Assembly: GCA_035315885.1 (NCBI GenBank)
Contig: DATFXM010000008.1
Coordinates: forward strand, 20,503 to 84,502
Reading direction: 5' to 3'
Source: DATFXM01 sp035315885
Lineage (GTDB): Bacteria; Acidobacteriota; Blastocatellia; UBA7656
DNA length: 64,000 bases
The notes under the pieces were generated by a model. It saw only the letters and a program-made list of their open reading frames with translations, was not told the origin of the DNA and did not search any database. The position numbers and the translations under genes were made by a program. This document shows positions 53,075 through 61,942 of the stretch, one piece after another (within the stretch, counting starts at the first letter, position 1; every line of letters starts with the position of its first letter).

Positions 53075-54730
53075 ATGCGCAAATCAGAACCGATCAAAGC
53101 GCCTCGCGGGACAACCCTGAGCTGCAAGGGATGGCATCAGGAAGCTGCCCTAAGGATGCTGATGAACAACCTCGATCCCGAGGTTGCCGAACGTCCTGAT
53201 GAGCTGATTGTCTACGGCGGCACCGGAAGAGCTGCACGCAACTGGCAAGCGTTCGAAGCCATCGTGGCTTCGCTTCGCTCGCTTGAAAACGACGAAACGT
53301 TGTTAGTTCAATCGGGCAAAGCTGTCGGCATCTTCCGTACACACGAGTACGCGCCTCGAGTGCTCATCGCAAACTCCAATCTCGTAGGTCACTGGTCGAA
53401 CTGGGATGAGTTTCATCGGCTGGAGAAGCTCGGTCTCACTATGTACGGTCAAATGACTGCGGGGTCGTGGATCTACATCGGAAGTCAGGGCATCGTGCAA
53501 GGAACGTTCGAGACGTTCGCGGCGGCGGCGGAGAAGCACTTCGGCGGTTCGCTCGACGGCAAGCTGATCGTGTCGGGCGGACTCGGCGGGATGGGCGGCG
53601 CCCAGCCACTTGCGGCGACAATGAACGGCGCCTGTTTTATCGGAGTGGAGGTAGATCAGGCTCGAATCGAGAAAAGAATTCAGACCGGTTACCTGGATCG
53701 AATGGCAAACGATCTGGACTCGGCATTGGCGATCGTCAGGGAGGTGCAGGCGAATGGCGAGGCAGTCTCGGTTGGGCTTTTGGGAAATTGCGCCGACGTG
53801 ATTCCAGAGATGGCGCGGCGAAGTATCGTGCCCGACATTCTCACAGATCAAACCAGTGCGCACGATCCGCTCGGCGGATACGTTCCGAACGGCATGACTC
53901 TGGAAGAGGCGCTCGAGTTGCGGCGCACTCGACCTGACGAGTACACCCGCCGCTCGATGGAGTCGATGGCAAGTCACGTTCGCGCGATGCTCGAACTGCA
54001 ACGAATGGGTGCGACGACTTTCGACTACGGCAACAATATCCGGGCACACGCCAGGCAGGCCGGAGTGGAAAACGCGTTCGACATACCGGGATTCGTGCCC
54101 GAGTACATTCGCCCGTTGTTCTGTCACGGGCGAGGCCCGTTTCGCTGGGCGGCACTTTCAGGGAGTGCGGAGGACATTCGCAAGACCGACAACCTGGCGC
54201 TTGAGTTGTTTCCCGACGATCAAGTGCTCTCGCGCTGGCTAAAGCTTGCGAGCCGCCGCGTGAAGTTTCAGGGACTGCCGGCGCGGATTTGCTGGCTGGG
54301 TTACGGGGAACGCGCGGAGTTCGGTGAAGCGATAAACGATATGGTCCGGACCGGGAAAATCGAAGCGCCAATCGTGATAGGTCGCGATCATCTGGATGCC
54401 GGGTCGGTTGCGTCACCATATCGCGAAACCGAAGCGATGTTGGACGGCTCGGATGCAATCGCCGACTGGCCGCTGCTGAACGCTCTGTTGAATACCGCTT
54501 CTGGAGCCTCCTGGGTCTCGATTCACAACGGTGGCGGTGTAGGCATCGGTTACTCGTTACACGCCGGACAAGTCACAGTTGCCGACGGCACCGAAGATGG
54601 TGCCCGACGTCTGAATAGAGTACTGACCAACGACCCAGGTACAGGTGTCGCCCGCCACGTGGATGCGGGATACGAGGACGCTATCGATACTGCCCGCAGC
54701 AAGGGAATCAAGATTCCCGATTTGAGGTGA
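53075..54730 (+). CDS. hutU: Urocanate hydratase
   Basis: Converts urocanate to imidazolone propionate with tightly bound NAD. The 551 residues contain VYGGTGRAARNWQAFEAI, YGQMTAGSWIYIGSQGIVQGT, SGGLGGMGGAQPLAATMNG, LTDQTSAHDPLGGYVPNG and SIHNGGGVGIGYSLHAG, all typical. It is the second step of histidine degradation after hutH. No hutI or hutG is seen in the window. Confidence 0.97.
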   Translation: MRKSEPIKAPRGTTLSCKGWHQEAALRMLMNNLDPEVAERPDELIVYGGTGRAARNWQAFEAIVASLRSLENDETLLVQSGKAVGIFRTHEYAPRVLIANSNLVGHWSNWDEFHRLEKLGLTMYGQMTAGSWIYIGSQGIVQGTFETFAAAAEKHFGGSLDGKLIVSGGLGGMGGAQPLAATMNGACFIGVEVDQARIEKRIQTGYLDRMANDLDSALAIVREVQANGEAVSVGLLGNCADVIPEMARRSIVPDILTDQTSAHDPLGGYVPNGMTLEEALELRRTRPDEYTRRSMESMASHVRAMLELQRMGATTFDYGNNIRAHARQAGVENAFDIPGFVPEYIRPLFCHGRGPFRWAALSGSAEDIRKTDNLALELFPDDQVLSRWLKLASRRVKFQGLPARICWLGYGERAEFGEAINDMVRTGKIEAPIVIGRDHLDAGSVASPYRETEAMLDGSDAIADWPLLNALLNTASGASWVSIHNGGGVGIGYSLHAGQVTVADGTEDGARRLNRVLTNDPGTGVARHVDAGYEDAIDTARSKGIKIPDLR

Positions 54731-54853
54731 ACGGCCGGACGGCTCTACGTACAGACGCCAAGCCGCAAAACGCCGGGCCCTTGCGTCTTTCCGTCGAAAA
54801 GTCAATAATCCCGGCCTGGCCCCGAATCCGCTTCGAGTCGGAGGCGTTCTCCC

Positions 54854-55198
54854 TTGGACAAATCAAACTGGAGAGACGGACTCTTCGAGGAGTTCGAGCG
54901 TCTGGTCGAAATCGAGGTGTGCAGCAGCCGGCAGTTCGTACCCGAGAACAACAAGCTGCTGAGGTGTTTTCAGTTCATCAGCATGGATCGAGTCTCGCTG
55001 GGAGACTATTGCTGGAATGGCGATTGTACAAATTGCCAGTTCTGGTATGAGTCTGATGGACAGGTGAAGTCCGCGCTGGCGTGCAGAACCTACGTGAAGC
55101 CCGGAATGGTAATAACCGGGTTGAGCGCGTGTCTTCACAACGACCTGAGCGCTCAAGCGACGAAGACTGGGGCGAAGAAGCGCAAACCGGCGCGCTGA
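54854..55198 (+). CDS. Small 2Fe-2S ferredoxin-like protein
   Basis: 114-residue protein with a plant-type 2Fe-2S pattern: Cys53-x4-Cys58-x2-Cys61 in DYCWNGDCTNCQFWY and Cys77 in ALACRTYV. The pattern fits the beta-grasp clusters of ferredoxins and SdhB-like proteins. The first 45 residues are outside the domain and the last 25 are basic. The TTG start at 54854 is supported by GGAGG at 54840-54844. It lies 123 bp after hutU; any link with histidine breakdown is untested. The electron partner is unknown. Confidence 0.75.
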   Translation: MDKSNWRDGLFEEFERLVEIEVCSSRQFVPENNKLLRCFQFISMDRVSLGDYCWNGDCTNCQFWYESDGQVKSALACRTYVKPGMVITGLSACLHNDLSAQATKTGAKKRKPAR

Positions 55199-55212
55199 CC
55201 AAGTTCCTGACC

Positions 55213-55656
55213 TCAGGACGAGGCTCCACGAGAACACATTTCCGCCTCTACGATTCGATCGACCAGCCGTTTCATACCCGCAGGAAGCTCCTCAGCCAGC
55301 CGCTTGATCGCATCGTCATATTGATCCAGCTGCTCGCCCTCGAACGTAACCGTCTGGGTTATAGAAGCTCCGCCACCCTCTGAGTCTTCAAATAACAACC
55401 TGAAGTTTGCGGAAACACCTGGCAAGCGAATCTCGATAACCGCGGAGCTGCCTTGGACTACGTCGGCCAAAACCCATTCAATGGCGGCGCCGCCGGTCTG
55501 ATGCGTGACGCCTTTTGAGCCGCTTTCGAATGGCCCGTCGAGCACTACTGACTCGACAGCCGGATCTACGATGGCCCAGTTAGCGACGTTGCTCCAGAAG
55601 CGCCACGCAAATTCGCGGGAGACAGGGCATTCGACGGTGTGTTCCATCATCCTCAT
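55213..55656 (-). CDS. SRPBCC (START-like) domain protein
   Basis: 147-residue protein whose pattern fits the SRPBCC fold: HTVECPVSREFAWRFWSNVANWAIVDPAVESVVLDGPFESGSKG at the start, beta strands in the middle and a long C-terminal helix (AIKRLAEELPAGMKRLVDRIVEAE). Such folds bind hydrophobic ligands or assist enzymes. Ligand unknown. The start may be ATG 55656 or 55647. Confidence 0.75.
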   Translation of the reverse strand: MRMMEHTVECPVSREFAWRFWSNVANWAIVDPAVESVVLDGPFESGSKGVTHQTGGAAIEWVLADVVQGSSAVIEIRLPGVSANFRLLFEDSEGGGASITQTVTFEGEQLDQYDDAIKRLAEELPAGMKRLVDRIVEAEMCSRGASS

Positions 55657-55712
55657 AACATTCTCCGCGAATGAAATGGAGCGCGGCGCAAAATCATTTT
55701 CGTAACTCGGTA

Positions 55713-55944
55713 GCCAACCCCGAAGAGGTTGCAGATGACAGACTGGGGTTGCCGTCCGCGGCTACCCTGGGACGGGCCAATGAATAGAATCCAACCCCGA
55801 ATGCGTTGCAGAATGTGCGCATGATTTCCTCGTGTGCGACGCCTTCTGCAACCCCGTTGGGGTTGCGTCATCTTTGGACCATCCACCCAGGGTAGCCGCG
55901 GACGGCAACCCTGGGCTTCGATCTACAACCCCTTCGCGGTTGCC
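55713..55944. repeat. 232-bp palindromic element, copy B
   Basis: Same length and layout as copy A at 25368-25599. Terminal inverted repeats begin GCCAACCCCGAAGAGGTTGC. The internal inverted pair (about 55743-55771 and 55886-55915) keeps the GCCGTCCGCGGCTACCCTGG core. The right side abuts a heptad arm; the left side has none. Differences from copy A often keep base pairing, which suggests selection for structure (to be tested). Confidence 0.85.
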
Positions 55945-55982
55945 ACTCAGCACTCAGCACTCAGGACTCAGCACTCAGCACT
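55945..55982. repeat. Single heptad arm forming the hemL 3' end
   Basis: ACTCAGC/ACTCAGG units in five copies. The hemL stop at 55961-55963 and its last residues VLSAES are read from this tract on the minus strand. Confidence 0.8.
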
Positions 55983-57268
55983 TCCGCGAATGCGCCTCGA
56001 GCAGCTCGCACGGTTTGATCTATCAACTCATCGGTGTGCGCGACGCTGATGAACCCGCACTCGAACTGTGAAGGCGCGAGGTAAATTCCCTCCTCCAGCA
56101 TCGCACCAAAGAACGCCGCGTAGCGTTTCGTGTCCGATGTTTTAGCGCTATCCCAATTCGTGACCGGTCCGGGGTTAAAGAACGCCGTCAGCATCGAGCC
56201 GCATCGGTTGATCGTGGAGGTCACCTCCGCCTCCGCCGCCGCATCCCTGAGTCCCTTTTCCAGTCGTGCTCCGCGCCTTTCCAATTCAGCGTAGGGGTTT
56301 TGCTCTTCAAGCAATCTCAGCGTAGCCAGCCCGGCGGCAACCGCCAATGGATTTCCCGAAAGTGTCCCCGCCTGATAGACCGGACCAAGCGGAGCGACGC
56401 GCTCCATGACTTCCTTGCGGCCTCCGAATGCGCCTACCGGCAATCCGCCGCCGATGATCTTGCCCAGGCAAGTCAGATCAGCTTCGACACCAAACAACTC
56501 CTGCGCTCCCCCAAACGCGACTCGAAAGCCGGTAATAACTTCGTCAAAGATCAACAACGCCCCGTGCCGTTCGGTGATTCTGCGCACCGCCTGCAGATAA
56601 CCTTCAGCCGGTGTCACGCAACCCATGTTGCCGGCTACCGGCTCCAGAATCACGCAGGCAATATTTGCGGCCTGTTCATCAAAAACTCTCTGGAGCGCGT
56701 CTATGTCGTTATACGGCACGACGATCGTGTTGCGAGCGAAATCGGCGGGAACACCCGCACTATCAGGCGTGCCAAATGTCGCGAGTCCTGAGCCGGCTTT
56801 AACCAGCAGGCTATCGCTGTGACCGTGATAACAACCTTCGCATTTGACGATTCGATCCCGCCCAGTGAAGCCTCGCGCCAGGCGTAACGCGCTCATCGCC
56901 GCTTCTGTCCCGGAGCTGACAAGCCTCACTAGTTCGATGGATGGAAATGCGTCGATGATTCTTTCTGCGAGTTCTATCTCGAGCCCGGTAGGCGCGCCGT
57001 AGCTTGTTCCGTGTCCTGCTGCCTCGCGAATCGATTGGATGACCGCCGGGTGCGCGTGTCCGAGAATCATTGGTCCCCACGAGCCTACGTAATCGATGTA
57101 TTCGTTGCCGTCGGCATCGGTAATGCGGGCTCCTGCGGCTTGCTGAATGAACAACGGGCTTCGGCCTACGGCGCGAAAGGCGCGGACGGGACTATTGACG
57201 CCGCCCGGCATCAACTGTTGAGCTCGCTCAAAGAGAGAATCCGATCGTGATGTTTTGATCGTTGTCAT
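55961..57268 (-). CDS. hemL: Glutamate-1-semialdehyde 2,1-aminomutase
   Basis: PLP enzyme that makes 5-aminolevulinate from glutamate-1-semialdehyde in the C5 tetrapyrrole path. The 435 residues have MPGGVNSPVRAFRAVG, LVSSGTEAAMSALRLARG, GCYHGHSD, FDEVITGFRV and the PLP lysine Lys270 in LGKIIGGGLPVGAFGG. The C-terminal VLSAES is encoded by the heptad repeat and is not part of the family core. No other heme genes are adjacent. Confidence 0.96.
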   Translation of the reverse strand: MTTIKTSRSDSLFERAQQLMPGGVNSPVRAFRAVGRSPLFIQQAAGARITDADGNEYIDYVGSWGPMILGHAHPAVIQSIREAAGHGTSYGAPTGLEIELAERIIDAFPSIELVRLVSSGTEAAMSALRLARGFTGRDRIVKCEGCYHGHSDSLLVKAGSGLATFGTPDSAGVPADFARNTIVVPYNDIDALQRVFDEQAANIACVILEPVAGNMGCVTPAEGYLQAVRRITERHGALLIFDEVITGFRVAFGGAQELFGVEADLTCLGKIIGGGLPVGAFGGRKEVMERVAPLGPVYQAGTLSGNPLAVAAGLATLRLLEEQNPYAELERRGARLEKGLRDAAAEAEVTSTINRCGSMLTAFFNPGPVTNWDSAKTSDTKRYAAFFGAMLEEGIYLAPSQFECGFISVAHTDELIDQTVRAARGAFAEVLSAES

Positions 57269-57419
57269 CTTCTTGCTTCCTTGGGCCCGGTTTCACTCCG
57301 CGAAAGATCGCTTGGTGAGGTGCGCACGAAAATTGAAACCGTGAGTATATCAACGAACGAAAGGGCAGTTAAGCACCCACTGGCAGCGACATGTCCCGGT
57401 GAGACCGATACGGGGTTTC

Positions 57420-57908
57420 TTAGAAGAACTCGGGTTTGATCAGCAGGTCGCGTCGAAATCGTTTTCCTAGACGATAGGTGAAGACGTAGAACCAGGGAGA
57501 CTGAAACTCGTGATGATGTCGCAAGAGATCGAGAATCAGATGCAACGCGTAGCCGCAGACAAGTCCGATGAGAAAAGAACTGCGCAGGATGAGGGTCAAG
57601 GCAAGAAGCACGGCAAGCAGCTCGTAGGAATGAAACACCAGTGGCAACCTAAGCAGCTTTCGCCGCTTTGTGTAGCGCTTGATAACGCTTTCGGACTCAC
57701 CCACATCATTGATTGGGGCAGCGCGGTCAACGCTCGAGCTACTCATACGGGTTCTGATTCTGTCTGACCACAATTGGTCGATCACGTGGTCGCTGTCGAT
57801 CAGGAAACCGCCCACCAGTGTTCCGATCAACGCTGTTGCGGAACCGGTCGCATAATAGAGTGCGCCACCCGTTATTGCCGACGAGATGAAATGATGCTTA
57901 GCCTTCAT
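57420..57908 (-). CDS. Membrane-bound metal-dependent hydrolase family protein (YdjM-like)
   Basis: 162-residue membrane protein with about four hydrophobic segments and His/Asp marks of this family: KHHFISSAITGG at the start, GGFLIDSDHVIDQ, VFHSYE and GYALHLILDLL. Some relatives are induced by DNA damage. Real activity is unproven for the family. It lies between hemL and the repeat element at 57953. Confidence 0.72.
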   Translation of the reverse strand: MKAKHHFISSAITGGALYYATGSATALIGTLVGGFLIDSDHVIDQLWSDRIRTRMSSSSVDRAAPINDVGESESVIKRYTKRRKLLRLPLVFHSYELLAVLLALTLILRSSFLIGLVCGYALHLILDLLRHHHEFQSPWFYVFTYRLGKRFRRDLLIKPEFF

Positions 57909-57952
57909 TGCTGTCTTAACAACCTGAGTTTAATTGATTGACCGCGAGTAAA

Positions 57953-58134
57953 TCGAGAGAAGGGCGAAAGGGCGAAGGGGCGACGCCGAGACGCGGGGAG
58001 GAGTGAAGGGCGCAAAAGAGCGACGAGGCGATGCACGAAGAGGCCCACCGCGTCTGCGCGTCTCCGGGTCCCCCTTCGCCCATGCGCCCTTTCGCTTCAT
58101 CTCCTCCTCGCGTCCCCGCGTCTCCTCTCCCCCT
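57953..58134. repeat. GC-rich period-7 inverted element before the GT39 gene
   Basis: The left arm (57953-58030) has GAAGGGC, GAAAGGG, GCGAAGG units. The right arm (58050-58134) has CCTTCGCCC, CCTTTCGC, CGTCCCCGCG and CTCCTC. Similar to 2956-3318 and 22755-22840. Confidence 0.75.
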
Positions 58135-58138
58135 CACT

Positions 58139-58168
58139 TTGTGTCAGCGGCAACGCATAACCTATAAT
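58139..58168 (+). promoter_or_regulatory. Promoter of the GT39 gene, giving a near-leaderless transcript
   Basis: A perfect TATAAT (58163-58168) with a weak TTGTGT (58139-58144) 18 bp upstream. The GTG start is only 12 bp past the -10, so the transcript would begin about 5-7 nt before it. Confidence 0.5.
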
Positions 58169-58180
58169 CGACCGTCCATC

Positions 58181-60097
58181 GTGAACACGCGCATTAACAA
58201 ACGCGACCTGCCCTGGGTCGGCGTCATAGCTGTGTCGTTCGCCATCGGCCTTGCCGTGTCGTGGCAGCGATGGGGAAATCCGCTGGTCGACTGTGGGCGG
58301 GAAATGAACCAGCCGCTCCGTCTCGAGCAGGGCGAGATGCTCTATTCAGACGTGCGGCACATTTACGGTCCACTGTCACCTTACCTCAATGCCGCGCTCT
58401 ATCGTGTCTTCGGCCCATCACTCAATGTCCTCTACGCAAACGGCATTCTGACCGCCGCAGTCATTCTCGCTCTGACCTATTGGCTTGGGCGCAAGCTGAT
58501 GGGACCCGCAGCAACAACCGCAGCCACCCTCAGCGTAATGTGGCTGTGCGCTTTCAAGCAGTCAGGCAATTACATCCTTCCCTATTCGTATTCAGCGCTC
58601 CACGGTTGCACGCTTGGACTGGCGGCGCTGGCACTTCTCGTGAAGTCTATTCGGCTCCCATCGGTAAGCCACGCGGACGACGAAGCCTATACTTCAGCGC
58701 CGGACCGTGACGGCGCGCTCACGGCGAACTCCGGCTACTTTGTGGCTGCAGGCATTGCCGCCGGTCTTGCGATGTTGTCAAAAACTGAAATGGGACTGGC
58801 GGCGATTATCACGGGGGTACTTGCAGCGGCGTTATCCGGTTATCCAAACATGCGCAAATCGGCAAGCCTTCTTGCGAAGTTTGTGTTTCCGGCCCTTGCG
58901 ATAATCGTCTCGGTCTATGCGATCATCGCGTTGCGCGTAGGCTGGAGCACTCTTTCGCGGGACAGTTTCTTATTTCTGCGGAGCCTGCCGCCCGAGCTCG
59001 TCTATTTCAACAAGCGGATTTCCGGCTTTGATCAGCCTGTTCAGAGTCTGATTCAGATGTCGGTGGCAGCGATTCGTTTAATCCTGCTGGCGATGGTCGC
59101 GGCGGCGACGGGGCTGTTGATCGGTGGCGGACGCGGCACGGAAGAAGGCAACGCATTGCCCATCATGGCCGAGGCCGGTGGTCGAGACTCGGGCGCGATA
59201 AGCGCCGCCCAGCTCTGGTTCCTGCTTGTCGCCTCTCTGGCGTTGTTCTTTTTGCTTCCGGTGGCCGGGGCGATCGGGTGGGACAAGGGGCCTTACCTGG
59301 CGATGCCCTTCATCCTGCTCGCCCTGCTCATTGTAACCGCGAGACAAGCTAAGTCGGAGATCGACCGCTGGGGAACGATGAGCGGCCACACGCTCGTGGT
59401 GCTCATCATTTCGTTCTACGCGTTGTCGAGTCTGGCGAGAGTAGTTTTGCGAGTTCGAAGCGGCGGCGCTTACAGCTCGTACCTTTTGCCTGCGTCGGTG
59501 GTGATGTTCACCTACGCCTGGGTCCACGGGTTTGGAGATCGTTTTCGTGAGCGGAAGGTCAGGCGTGCGGTGCAGGTTATTGGAATAGGATTGATCCTTG
59601 CCGACGTTGCGGCTACCGCTCCGCTGCTGGCAATAAGATTTAGAGAGAAGAACACCTACCCCGTATCGACGGCGCGCGGGACGATCATTGCCGTTCCCGA
59701 TCTGGGACAAGCGGTTGAGGAGGCGATTCAGTTCATCAATCGAGAAACAAAACCTGGCGACCCGGTAGCGGTGCTGCCTGAAGGGACGTCGCTGAATTTT
59801 TTTACGGGCCGCCGCAATCCTCTCCGTGAAGAGATCACAACCCCCGGCTTCCTCGACGAAGCGGGGCAGCAGCGAGCGATTAACCAGCTTATCGAGTCAA
59901 ACACGAGGTTGATACTGGTCACGAATCGTCCGACGCCTGAGTTTGGAGCGTCGTCGATTGGTAATGACTACTGCGTTGACTTGATGAACTGGGTCGAGTC
60001 TAAGTTTGAGCCGATAGCGGTATTCGGTCCTGACAAAACCTCGAATTTGCAGATCGGCGACAAGACTTTTTTCATCAAGGCGTATATGCGGAAGTGA
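58181..60097 (+). CDS. GT39/ArnT-like membrane glycosyltransferase
   Basis: 638-residue polytopic protein with about ten hydrophobic helices. The first outer loop has CGREMNQPLRLEQGEMLYSDVRHIYGPLSPY, resembling the Asp/Glu-bearing loop of dolichyl/undecaprenyl phosphate-sugar transferases. A small soluble C-terminal part (about 520-638) follows. It probably moves a sugar from a lipid carrier to an extracytoplasmic acceptor. The GTG at 58181 is preferred because the longer frame from 58031 runs through the repeat element. Acceptor is unknown. Confidence 0.8.
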   Translation: MNTRINKRDLPWVGVIAVSFAIGLAVSWQRWGNPLVDCGREMNQPLRLEQGEMLYSDVRHIYGPLSPYLNAALYRVFGPSLNVLYANGILTAAVILALTYWLGRKLMGPAATTAATLSVMWLCAFKQSGNYILPYSYSALHGCTLGLAALALLVKSIRLPSVSHADDEAYTSAPDRDGALTANSGYFVAAGIAAGLAMLSKTEMGLAAIITGVLAAALSGYPNMRKSASLLAKFVFPALAIIVSVYAIIALRVGWSTLSRDSFLFLRSLPPELVYFNKRISGFDQPVQSLIQMSVAAIRLILLAMVAAATGLLIGGGRGTEEGNALPIMAEAGGRDSGAISAAQLWFLLVASLALFFLLPVAGAIGWDKGPYLAMPFILLALLIVTARQAKSEIDRWGTMSGHTLVVLIISFYALSSLARVVLRVRSGGAYSSYLLPASVVMFTYAWVHGFGDRFRERKVRRAVQVIGIGLILADVAATAPLLAIRFREKNTYPVSTARGTIIAVPDLGQAVEEAIQFINRETKPGDPVAVLPEGTSLNFFTGRRNPLREEITTPGFLDEAGQQRAINQLIESNTRLILVTNRPTPEFGASSIGNDYCVDLMNWVESKFEPIAVFGPDKTSNLQIGDKTFFIKAYMRK

Positions 60098-60098
60098 A

Positions 60099-60122
60099 AG
60101 CCGAACCCGAAACCCGAAACCC
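60099..60122. repeat. Short heptad arm, CGAAACC type
   Basis: CGAACCCGAAACCCGAAACC between the convergent GT39 and rpiA stops; single right-type arm. Confidence 0.6.
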
Positions 60123-60126
60123 TCCC

Positions 60127-60855
60127 TCACAACTTCCTCACGCGCACTTCGACAGTATCTTCGTGGCCGATGATCACCGTGTCGGCAATATCGATGAACA
60201 GCCCGCATTCAACGACACCGTGAATCAGCTTGATTCTCGTTTCGGTGCCTGCGGGGTCGGGAATCGATTCGAATTGGCAGTCGACTATGTAGTTGCCGTT
60301 ATCGGTTATGAATGGCTGACCTCCGCTCTCTCTTCGCTTTGCTCTGCAGCCAAGCTGTTCAATCAGCCACGACGACCGGTTCCAGGCAAACGGAAGCACT
60401 TCGACTGGGAGCGGGTGAGTCTTCCCCAGCACCGGGACGATTTTGCTCGCGTCGGCGATGATGACGCGTTGCTTCGACGCGAGCGCCACCAGCTTCTCGC
60501 GCGTCAGCGCTCCGCCACCGCCTTTGATCATGTTGAACGACGGATCGATTTCATCCGCGCCGTCAATAGTGATATCGATCGACTCGACATCGGTGAGATC
60601 CCTCAGAGGAATGCCGAGGGCGAGCGCCAGGTCTGCGGTGGCGTTGGAGGTTGGTACGCCGCAAAACTCAGCGCCCTCGTGGATGAGTTCTGCCATTCGC
60701 TCGATTGCGAATCTGGTCGTAGTCCCAGTCCCGAGCCCCACGATTCGGGCGTCGCCTATAAAATCAACGGCTTTCGATGCGGCCAAGCGTTTTGAGTCGT
60801 CGTGCATCTTGAGTACCGTGTTCCGATTGCGCTCAGTTTCCGGGCTGGAAAACAT
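60127..60855 (-). CDS. rpiA: Ribose-5-phosphate isomerase A
   Basis: Interconverts ribose-5-phosphate and ribulose-5-phosphate. Motifs are GLGTGTTTRFAIERM (about 40-54), DGADEIDPSFNMIKGGGGALTREK (about 98-121) and VLGKTHPLPVEVLPF. The open frame continues upstream to 60951, but the added residues (CLLPTAYCLLPTAY) are the translated GCAGTAG repeat, so a start at ATG 60855 (242 residues) or ATG 60807 is preferred. Neither has a strong ribosome site. Identification is firm. Confidence 0.94.
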   Translation of the reverse strand: MFSSPETERNRNTVLKMHDDSKRLAASKAVDFIGDARIVGLGTGTTTRFAIERMAELIHEGAEFCGVPTSNATADLALALGIPLRDLTDVESIDITIDGADEIDPSFNMIKGGGGALTREKLVALASKQRVIIADASKIVPVLGKTHPLPVEVLPFAWNRSSWLIEQLGCRAKRRESGGQPFITDNGNYIVDCQFESIPDPAGTETRIKLIHGVVECGLFIDIADTVIIGHEDTVEVRVRKL

Positions 60856-60901
60856 AGCATGAGAAGGTTGCGGTTTAAAGACCGGTTTCGAGGTTAAGTA
60901 T

Positions 60902-61076
<175 letters not shown>

Positions 61077-61136
61077 CTTGTTTGTGGGCAAGCCGCTTGT
61101 TAAACTGCTTTTCCAGGTTACATAAACCGCAAGAAA

Positions 61137-61367
61137 ATGGGAGCAAAACCACGGATGCTGACGATCTATACCAAACCAGGTTGTCCTTACTGCCAGAAGG
61201 CACGCGATCACTACGACTCGAAGGGGATCACCTACGATGATCGCAACGCCCAAGACAATCTCGAATACCGTCGCGAGATGCTGGCCTACTCCGCCGGAGA
61301 TCACACCGTGCCGGTGATTGTTCAAGATGGGAAGCTCCTCCAAATCGGTTGGGAAGGCCGCGGCTGA
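61137..61367 (+). CDS. Glutaredoxin-family protein
   Basis: 76-residue thiol-redox protein. The active site is Cys16-Pro-Tyr-Cys19 in YTKPGCPYCQKA, the cis-proline is Pro59 in HTVPVI, and it ends QIGWEGRG, replacing the usual GG-D motif. Length fits small glutaredoxins, and some related sequences use selenocysteine; here both positions are Cys. A shorter start at ATG 61155 is possible. Confidence 0.88.
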   Translation: MGAKPRMLTIYTKPGCPYCQKARDHYDSKGITYDDRNAQDNLEYRREMLAYSAGDHTVPVIVQDGKLLQIGWEGRG

Positions 61368-61437
61368 ACCGTGCACTGACTTCGGGCGGTCCGCTCGAAA
61401 CCCTAAGACAACACAGACACAGACTCGGAGAAACCTG

Positions 61438-61812
61438 ATGGCGGAATCGCAAACTACTCCGGAATTCACCGGACCATATAAGGCGGCCCTCACCGAACTG
61501 GCAAGCGTTATCGACTGGCTGTGGAGCGAACACGACAAATCATTTGTCAAAGCCGGAGACGACCAGGTGTACGCGTTCGGAGGCGACGGCTACGTTCTGG
61601 TACTCGACGAACGAAGGTGGGGCGGATTGATTGAATTGATCACCCCTCAGGGTGCACTGCAGATCAAGCCCGGCGACGACGGCAAAGTCACAGTCGTCTC
61701 CACGGAGACGGATCAGGCAGTGCTCACCCGAATTCTCAAAGAAGGCTCAGCCGGCTTGAAGCGTTATTACGAGAACCGATACTGGAGCACGCCAAAGACC
61801 GCGGCCGGTTAA
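61438..61812 (+). CDS. Conserved hypothetical protein, small, acidic-basic balanced
   Basis: 124-residue soluble protein not assigned to a family. It has a helical N-terminal part (GPYKAALTELASVIDWLWSEHDKSF), a beta region with Gly/Asp turns (GGDGYVLVLDERRWGGLIELI) and a C-terminal TETDQAVLTRILKEGSAGLKRYYENRYW. The ATG at 61438 has GGAG seven bases upstream, so the longer frame overlapping the glutaredoxin gene is rejected. It sits 130 bp ahead of dnaG. Confidence 0.7.
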   Translation: MAESQTTPEFTGPYKAALTELASVIDWLWSEHDKSFVKAGDDQVYAFGGDGYVLVLDERRWGGLIELITPQGALQIKPGDDGKVTVVSTETDQAVLTRILKEGSAGLKRYYENRYWSTPKTAAG

Positions 61813-61847
61813 GTCAGGTGGCGCAAAGAATTCGAGTTAAACAGTTC

Positions 61848-61876
61848 TTGCGCTATTTCAGCTTACCTGTTATTAA
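61848..61876 (+). promoter_or_regulatory. Candidate dnaG promoter
   Basis: TTGCGC (61848-61853), 17 bp, then TATTAA (61871-61876) preceded by TGT, an extended -10. Leader of about 60 nt. Confidence 0.4.
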
Positions 61877-61942
61877 TTCGTTAGCTCCTTTTGAAGCCAG
61901 ACTGCTCCTTCATAACTCCAAGTCATCAAACCGGGTTGCACC

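Noticed and set aside
58031..58180. N-terminal extension of the GT39 protein
   Set aside because: It is Pro/Ser/Arg-rich sequence read from the GC-rich repeat; the membrane protein begins after the GTG at 58181.
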